DNA of 58,381 nucleotides, from positions 1 through 58,381 of the forward strand of contig JBOFIJ010000010.1 in NCBI GenBank assembly GCA_051650105.1. Direction: 5' to 3'. Positions within the stretch are counted from its first letter, which is position 1, and the number at the start of each line of letters is the position of its first letter. This document shows, piece after piece, positions 53,730 to 58,381 of the stretch. The stretch comes from CAMWXW01 sp051650105. Its GTDB lineage: Bacteria; Desulfobacterota; Desulfovibrionia; Desulfovibrionales; Desulfovibrionaceae. The position numbers and the translations under genes are program-made. The notes beneath the pieces were generated by a model. That model did not search any database. It was given only the letters and a program-made list of their open reading frames with translations, and had not been told where the DNA came from.

Positions 53730-55418
53730 ATGACTGACAAAAATCTCCACACAGAAAACCTTCAATTCTCTGGTATTTCTGAAGAAGAACTCCAGAAAAA
53801 AACAGCATTTGAACTCTTACAACATGCTAATGGAGCAAGCGATTTTTTGGACAAAACAAACGCTCTCTATTTTTTTGATCTTGCTCTTAAAAAAGCACCC
53901 AATCTCCCAGATATCTACAGCGATAGAGCACTGATGCAACATTACCGATTCGCTAATATGTTAGATTCCCTTAAAGATTATAACGAAGCCCTCAAAAAAG
54001 ATCCTACCTTCTTTCCTTCTCTTTTTGCAAAAGCCACATTATACTTTTCTATAAATGAATACACTCTTGCGCTTAGCAACTACGCAGAAGCACTTGTTTT
54101 TTCTACAGATATCTTTTTTTCCCAAACAATACATCTACAAAAAGCCGCTATTTATGAAAAACAGAATAAATACGATTCTGCACAAAAAGAATATGCACAG
54201 GCTATTGCACTCGCTCCTTCTTTTGGAAGAAGTTATTTTAAAAGAGCACGTATGTGTTATTCTCTTTCCGATTATGGGAATGCTTTATTAGACTGCAATA
54301 CATCCTTGGCCCATAATCCACAATGTCACGACACTCTCCTATTGCGATCGTATATCTTTACTATCCTTGGTGATTATTCTCTTGCACTCCAGGATCTTCA
54401 CAGTATTCTTCTTTCAAAGTATTACTCCAATCAAGTGTATACATGGCACAATACCCTTATATCTGCTCTTGATATTTTACAAGAATATGAAGAATCCCAT
54501 AATACTACCACGGTACTATTATTTAAAGAGTATGTCACTGCTCTTACAGTATTGCTTCCTCCATCGCAAATATATGTTCAGCTTAAGAACGATCCCTTTC
54601 TAAAAAAATATAAAGACCCCATATTATTATATTTTCTTTCACAAACATTTTTTACTCTTCATTCCTATGAAGAAGCACTGTTCTTTATACACGATGCTAT
54701 TGCAATTTCTTATGAAGATAATCCCCATTTCTTTTTTCTTCGTGCTTCCATTTATTTCTATCTTACAGAATATATTCTTTCTATAGAAGACCTTTTATTC
54801 CTGCTCAATCTTGACAACAACACTCCGCTATATTACGAAGCATATTCACTACTTGCAAAAGACTATATTGCTCTTGAAGAAATGGACTATGCACTACAAT
54901 GTTATGATGCCCTTCTTCACCTTGATGAAGGAAACCTAAACATAAGAAAACAACGTGCTTTTCTCTATTCTTTCATTGGTGAGCTACAAAATGCAATTAC
55001 AGAATACGAATACATACTTCAACAAGATAATTCCGACAAAGAATGTTATAAATATCTTGGAATAGCCCATATGACTCTTCAATGGTTTCGCACTGCCACA
55101 CTCTCATTTACACCATATCTTCATTACTCTGTTACAGACCACGAAATATGGTATTATAGAAGTTTATGCTACTATAATAGACAACAATATACTCTTGCTC
55201 TTACAGACATCACAACAGCTCTTCTTTTTAATCCAGACTCTATACAATACTTACAACACCGAATGCTTGTGTATACTGCTCTAGAAGAATATTCTCTTTC
55301 CTTAGAAGATGCACTCTACTATCAGCATCTTACCACACAAAATAGAGAAACAGAATGCATTGCACATGCTAAAGAGTATATTATCTATCTTAATACCATG
55401 ATCGAATCTTCCAAATAG
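53730..55418 (+). CDS. Tetratricopeptide-repeat protein
   Basis: The 562-residue protein consists almost wholly of TPR units, about 12-14 by eye (for example ALYFFDLALKKAPNLPDIYS, ALSNYAEALVFS, AQKEYAQAIALAPSFGRSY, ALQCYDALLHLDEGNLNIRK). There is no signal peptide or membrane helix, so it should be a cytoplasmic scaffold or chaperone-like protein. It begins 26 nt after the UbiA stop, and a five-codon frame (MKKYI) ends on the start codon, which may help coupling. No strong Shine-Dalgarno. Partner unknown. Confidence 0.8.
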   Translation: MTDKNLHTENLQFSGISEEELQKKTAFELLQHANGASDFLDKTNALYFFDLALKKAPNLPDIYSDRALMQHYRFANMLDSLKDYNEALKKDPTFFPSLFAKATLYFSINEYTLALSNYAEALVFSTDIFFSQTIHLQKAAIYEKQNKYDSAQKEYAQAIALAPSFGRSYFKRARMCYSLSDYGNALLDCNTSLAHNPQCHDTLLLRSYIFTILGDYSLALQDLHSILLSKYYSNQVYTWHNTLISALDILQEYEESHNTTTVLLFKEYVTALTVLLPPSQIYVQLKNDPFLKKYKDPILLYFLSQTFFTLHSYEEALFFIHDAIAISYEDNPHFFFLRASIYFYLTEYILSIEDLLFLLNLDNNTPLYYEAYSLLAKDYIALEEMDYALQCYDALLHLDEGNLNIRKQRAFLYSFIGELQNAITEYEYILQQDNSDKECYKYLGIAHMTLQWFRTATLSFTPYLHYSVTDHEIWYYRSLCYYNRQQYTLALTDITTALLFNPDSIQYLQHRMLVYTALEEYSLSLEDALYYQHLTTQNRETECIAHAKEYIIYLNTMIESSK

Positions 55419-55748
55419 TACAATTCTTTTCAAAAATACTATCAATACAAAACAACATTATTATTGAGAAAAAATACTCTTCCACACTGTTTCCCAATAA
55501 TTTTTCTTGTATACCAACTATTTCATTATAACAATATCTTATTCACACTAATTTATTCACCCATTACCCTACTTTCACTCACCACCATAGCATTACAACA
55601 AACACACATATGTACCTATTCCCCAATAACATACATAAGACCACAATAATAACCATATCTTCTTATAAAAAACTTTATTTTTTCCTCAATTTATGCAATA
55701 CTCCGCAAGATATTTTTATTTTTAAACAAATATGTAATAGGAATTCTC
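55419..55748. other. Intergenic region, about 330 bases
   Basis: AT-rich, G-poor spacer between the TPR gene and glyQ. Short plus-strand frames overlap glyQ upstream but lack ribosome sites. I see no RNA gene; I looked for a T-box-like leader before the tRNA synthetase genes and found no recognisable T-box sequence. Confidence 0.4.
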
Positions 55749-56636
55749 ATGTTTTTTCAAGATATCATCCTTTCACTTCAAAAATACTGGGCCGCTAAGG
55801 GTTGTGCCCTAGTAAAGTCTTACGATATAGAAACTGGTGCTGGTACCTTCAACCCTTCTACATTTTTTCGTGTCATTGGTCCAGAACCGTGGAATGCTGC
55901 CTATGTTGAACCTTCAAGAAGGCCTACCGATGGACGATATGGGGAAAATCCTAACCGCCTACAACACTATTTTCAATTTCAAGTTATTATGAAACCTTCT
56001 CCAGATACCATTGTAGAAATGTATCTTGAAAGCCTCACACACCTCGGTTTAGATAGCTCACAACATGATATTCGCTTTGTTGAAGACAATTGGGAATCTC
56101 CCACTCTTGGAGCTTGTGGGCTTGGTTGGGAAATTTGGCTAAACGGTATGGAGATTACTCAATTCACCTATTTTCAGCAAATTGGTGGACGAGAACTCTC
56201 TCCTATCAGTGTTGAAATTACGTATGGCCTTGAAAGGCTTGCTATGTATTTACAAAATGTTGATTCTGTTTACGATATTAAATGGAATACAACTCTTTCC
56301 TACGGTAGTATCTATCATCAAAATGAAATTGAACAATCTCATTATAATTTCTCACTTGCCAATACAGAGAAACTCTTTTCTTTATTTGAAATGTATGAAG
56401 AAGAAAGCACTATGCTTATTGATGCCTCTCTCCCTTTACCTGCATACGATTATTGCCTAAAATGCTCCCATACTTTCAATATTCTTGATGCACGAAGTGC
56501 CATCTCTATTACTGAACGAGCCACATATATTACTCGTATCCGCACACTTGCCTCTAAAATAGCAACACTCTATGCCTCACAGCGCGAAGAACAAGGCTAT
56601 CCTTTACTCAAAAAGGGGGATATTTATCATGTCTAA
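55749..56636 (+). CDS. glyQ: Glycyl-tRNA synthetase alpha subunit
   Basis: GlyQ is the catalytic class II subunit of the alpha2-beta2 glycyl-tRNA synthetase. The 295-residue protein has GAGTFNPSTFFRVIGPEPWN, PSRRPTDGRYGENPNRLQHY, the WESPTLGACGLGWEIWLNGM block and YGLERLAMY, all characteristic. Length is normal. AGGAATTCTC precedes ATG 55749. Its end overlaps glyS by 8 nt. Confidence 0.97.
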   Translation: MFFQDIILSLQKYWAAKGCALVKSYDIETGAGTFNPSTFFRVIGPEPWNAAYVEPSRRPTDGRYGENPNRLQHYFQFQVIMKPSPDTIVEMYLESLTHLGLDSSQHDIRFVEDNWESPTLGACGLGWEIWLNGMEITQFTYFQQIGGRELSPISVEITYGLERLAMYLQNVDSVYDIKWNTTLSYGSIYHQNEIEQSHYNFSLANTEKLFSLFEMYEEESTMLIDASLPLPAYDYCLKCSHTFNILDARSAISITERATYITRIRTLASKIATLYASQREEQGYPLLKKGDIYHV

Positions 56637-58381
56637 AGCAAACCTTTTATTTGAAATTGGTACAGAAGAAATACCTGCTAGGCTCATTCCTATTTTTGAA
56701 AAAGAATTGGCTCTTTTTTTTCCAGCACAGTTAGAAGAAAACCTTCTCTCTTCCTCTACTTATCATATTATTGCGACACCAAGAAGAATTGGTATATACA
56801 GTAAAGATATCCCTACCATACAAAATACTAAAAAAGAATTTATTCTTGGACCACCTCTTTCTGTGGCAAAAATGCAGGATGGAAGCCCTTCAAAAGCTCT
56901 TGAGGCTTTTTGCAAAAATCACAATATTACAATAGATGACAGCTTTGAGCATAGCAATGAAAAGGGTACGTATATGGCTGCACATGTTCTCACTGGCGGG
57001 AACAATGCTATTGATATTCTTTCCATCCTTTGTGAAAATACCATCAAACGTCTTGCATCCATTCAAAAAATGCGATGGAATATATACAATGATACATTTG
57101 CAAGACCAATTAGATGGATATGCGCTCTTTTCGGAGAAAATATTATTCCTGTACACTATGCAAATTGCTCTTCTGGAAATATAACATATGGACACAGAGT
57201 ATACGCAAAAACACCCATTACTATACCTGCTGCAGATTCCTACCTTACTCTTATTCAAGAAAAAGGCTTTGTTACACCATCAACAGAAGAAAGAAAGCAA
57301 TGTATTCGAGAACATATACATTCCGTAGAAAACACACTTCATGCAACAGTTATCCATTCTAATTCATTATTAGAAGAAAATGCCTGTCTCGTTGAATTTC
57401 CACATACTATACTTGGCACTGTTGAAAAAGAATTTTTGGAACTCCCTAAAGAAGTTTTTTTAACAAGTATAGAACAACATCAAAAAAGTTTTGGAATTGA
57501 AGATTCTTCTGGTGCTCTTTTACCTTATTTTCTTTCTGTTGTGAATATTGATCCACAAAATGCTCCTCTTGTTCAACAAGGATGGGAAAAAGTACTGCGA
57601 GCACGTCTTCATGATGCCCTATTCTTCTATAAAAAAGATATACCTATTCCTTTAGAGACATGGGTGGAAAACCTTGCTAACGTTACTTTTATTGCTCCTC
57701 TTGGTACAATGAAGGAAAAAGCATTGAGACTAAAAGACATTGCATATTTTCTTGCAAAAGATATTTGTCCGGAAAATGCACAAAAGGCCTCACGTGCTGC
57801 TTTTCTTTCAAAAGCAGACCTTGTAAGTGCTATGGTTGGAGAATTTGACACTCTTCAAGGAATTATGGGCGGAATATATGCAAAAGCTCATGGTGAAGAC
57901 AATGATATAGCTACCGCTATTGCCGAACATTATTTACCAGTTGGAACGAAGAGCCCTACTCCTAAAAGCACACTTGGAGCCATAGTTTCTCTTGCTGATA
58001 AAATAGATACCTTAGTTGGATGCTTTGGACTTGGAAAAATGCCAACGGGAACAGCAGATATGCACGGTTTGCGGCGAGCAATACTCGCTATTTTTCGCAT
58101 TATTGTAGAACACACACTTTCTATCGATATACCCTCTTTAGTTCGCTATGCACGATCTCTTTATGGAGAAAGAAAATGGAAACTTTCTGAAGAAGAACTT
58201 GTTTCTGCTATTTCCCAGTTCTATTTTGTTCGCATCAAACATTACTATGTCTCTCACGGCTTTGATACACCCATAGTTGAAGCTGTTCTTGCTGCCAAAG
58301 ACAGTTCTCCTATTACTATTCAAAAAAGACTAGAGGCACTCAGTACCGCAAGCACAGACGATTCCTTTATACATATTGTAC
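56629..58381 (+). CDS. glyS: Glycyl-tRNA synthetase beta subunit, partial
   Basis: From ATG 56629, overlapping the end of glyQ by 8 nt, an open frame runs to the window end (about 584 codons); E. coli GlyS is 689 residues, so roughly 100 remain beyond the edge. It begins KANLLFEIGTEEIPARL, the GlyS N-terminal motif, and contains KMRWNIYNDTFARPIRW, VEFPHTILGTVEKEFLELP, GEFDTLQGIMGG and MHGLRRAILAIFRII. GlyS recognises tRNA-Gly and supports the alpha subunit. GGGGGA lies 8 nt upstream of ATG. Confidence 0.95.
   Translation, partial: MSKANLLFEIGTEEIPARLIPIFEKELALFFPAQLEENLLSSSTYHIIATPRRIGIYSKDIPTIQNTKKEFILGPPLSVAKMQDGSPSKALEAFCKNHNITIDDSFEHSNEKGTYMAAHVLTGGNNAIDILSILCENTIKRLASIQKMRWNIYNDTFARPIRWICALFGENIIPVHYANCSSGNITYGHRVYAKTPITIPAADSYLTLIQEKGFVTPSTEERKQCIREHIHSVENTLHATVIHSNSLLEENACLVEFPHTILGTVEKEFLELPKEVFLTSIEQHQKSFGIEDSSGALLPYFLSVVNIDPQNAPLVQQGWEKVLRARLHDALFFYKKDIPIPLETWVENLANVTFIAPLGTMKEKALRLKDIAYFLAKDICPENAQKASRAAFLSKADLVSAMVGEFDTLQGIMGGIYAKAHGEDNDIATAIAEHYLPVGTKSPTPKSTLGAIVSLADKIDTLVGCFGLGKMPTGTADMHGLRRAILAIFRIIVEHTLSIDIPSLVRYARSLYGERKWKLSEEELVSAISQFYFVRIKHYYVSHGFDTPIVEAVLAAKDSSPITIQKRLEALSTASTDDSFIHIV

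Noticed and set aside
1..58381. tRNA, rRNA or tmRNA genes.
   Set aside because: Reading both strands for T-loop and rRNA/tmRNA core sequences showed none I could support; a tRNAscan/Infernal run would settle it.

Overview
The window looks like a stretch of chromosome from an AT-rich member of the Desulfovibrionales, probably a reduced, host-associated lineage of the Lawsonia type. The evidence is gene content: a fused AccA/AccD carboxyltransferase with a separate biotin carboxylase and biotin carrier, a PilZ-MotB-MotA set, a desulfoferrodoxin next to an A-type flavodiiron protein, a PxxKW cysteine-rich protein, class II fructose-bisphosphatase, futalosine hydrolase and a two-subunit glycyl-tRNA synthetase. 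Low G+C, long spacers and C-over-G bias on the plus strand also fit; strong strand-specific base bias is known for Lawsonia. The species itself cannot be proved from this sequence alone.

Layout. 1-5834 (minus): biotin carrier (cut by the window edge), carboxyltransferase, biotin carboxylase, PilZ protein, MotB, MotA. 6558-7418 (plus): a pseudouridine synthase. 7430-10570 is compositionally foreign: a decayed AlpA/excisionase-like HTH gene, a decayed DUF3768 gene, an intact secreted M20 amidohydrolase, a perfect 10-bp inverted repeat and an ISAs1-type transposase remnant. 10573-14562 (minus): CheA, a degenerate receiver protein and an unknown membrane protein. 15028-18295 (plus): a periplasmic serine hydrolase of the beta-lactamase fold and a 607-residue orphan. 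18737-23382: a coiled-coil lipoprotein, era, tatD and a MATE transporter. 24291-27081: two tandem outer-membrane barrel paralogues, doubtful small membrane ORFs and a GNAT acetyltransferase. 27129-33506: an RsmB-like methyltransferase, a U32 protein (TrhP-like), hemB, a formyltransferase-like protein and a J-domain protein. 33533-36715: a remnant of a partial glpX duplication, glpX, the PxxKW protein and pyrG. 36908-44743: folC, selA, grpE, two secreted MORN-repeat proteins (the first frameshifted), an OB/HD-domain nuclease-like protein and a lipoprotein. 44788-46511: flavodiiron protein and desulfoferrodoxin. 46544-53703: polyprenyl synthase, futalosine hydrolase, carB, a MogA-like protein and a UbiA-family prenyltransferase. 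53730-58381: a TPR protein, glyQ and glyS (cut by the window edge).

How the genes work together. The acc genes supply malonyl-CoA. MotAB with a PilZ protein and CheA imply flagellar motility under chemotaxis and possibly c-di-GMP control. Desulfoferrodoxin and the flavodiiron protein form an oxygen/superoxide defence pair typical of anaerobes. Futalosine hydrolase, polyprenyl synthase and the UbiA protein point to menaquinone made by the futalosine route. HemB, CarB, PyrG, FolC, SelA, GlyQS, Era, the U32 protein and RsmB are housekeeping functions. The outer-membrane barrels, MORN proteins, orphan protein and lipoproteins form the surface or accessory layer and are the least explained part.

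I saw no tRNA, rRNA, CRISPR array or replication origin. No new defence or secretion system is evident. The most unusual signals are the decaying foreign island, the chimeric glpX remnant, the hairpin between Shine-Dalgarno and start codon of the U32 gene, and a lipoprotein that appears anchored at both ends.
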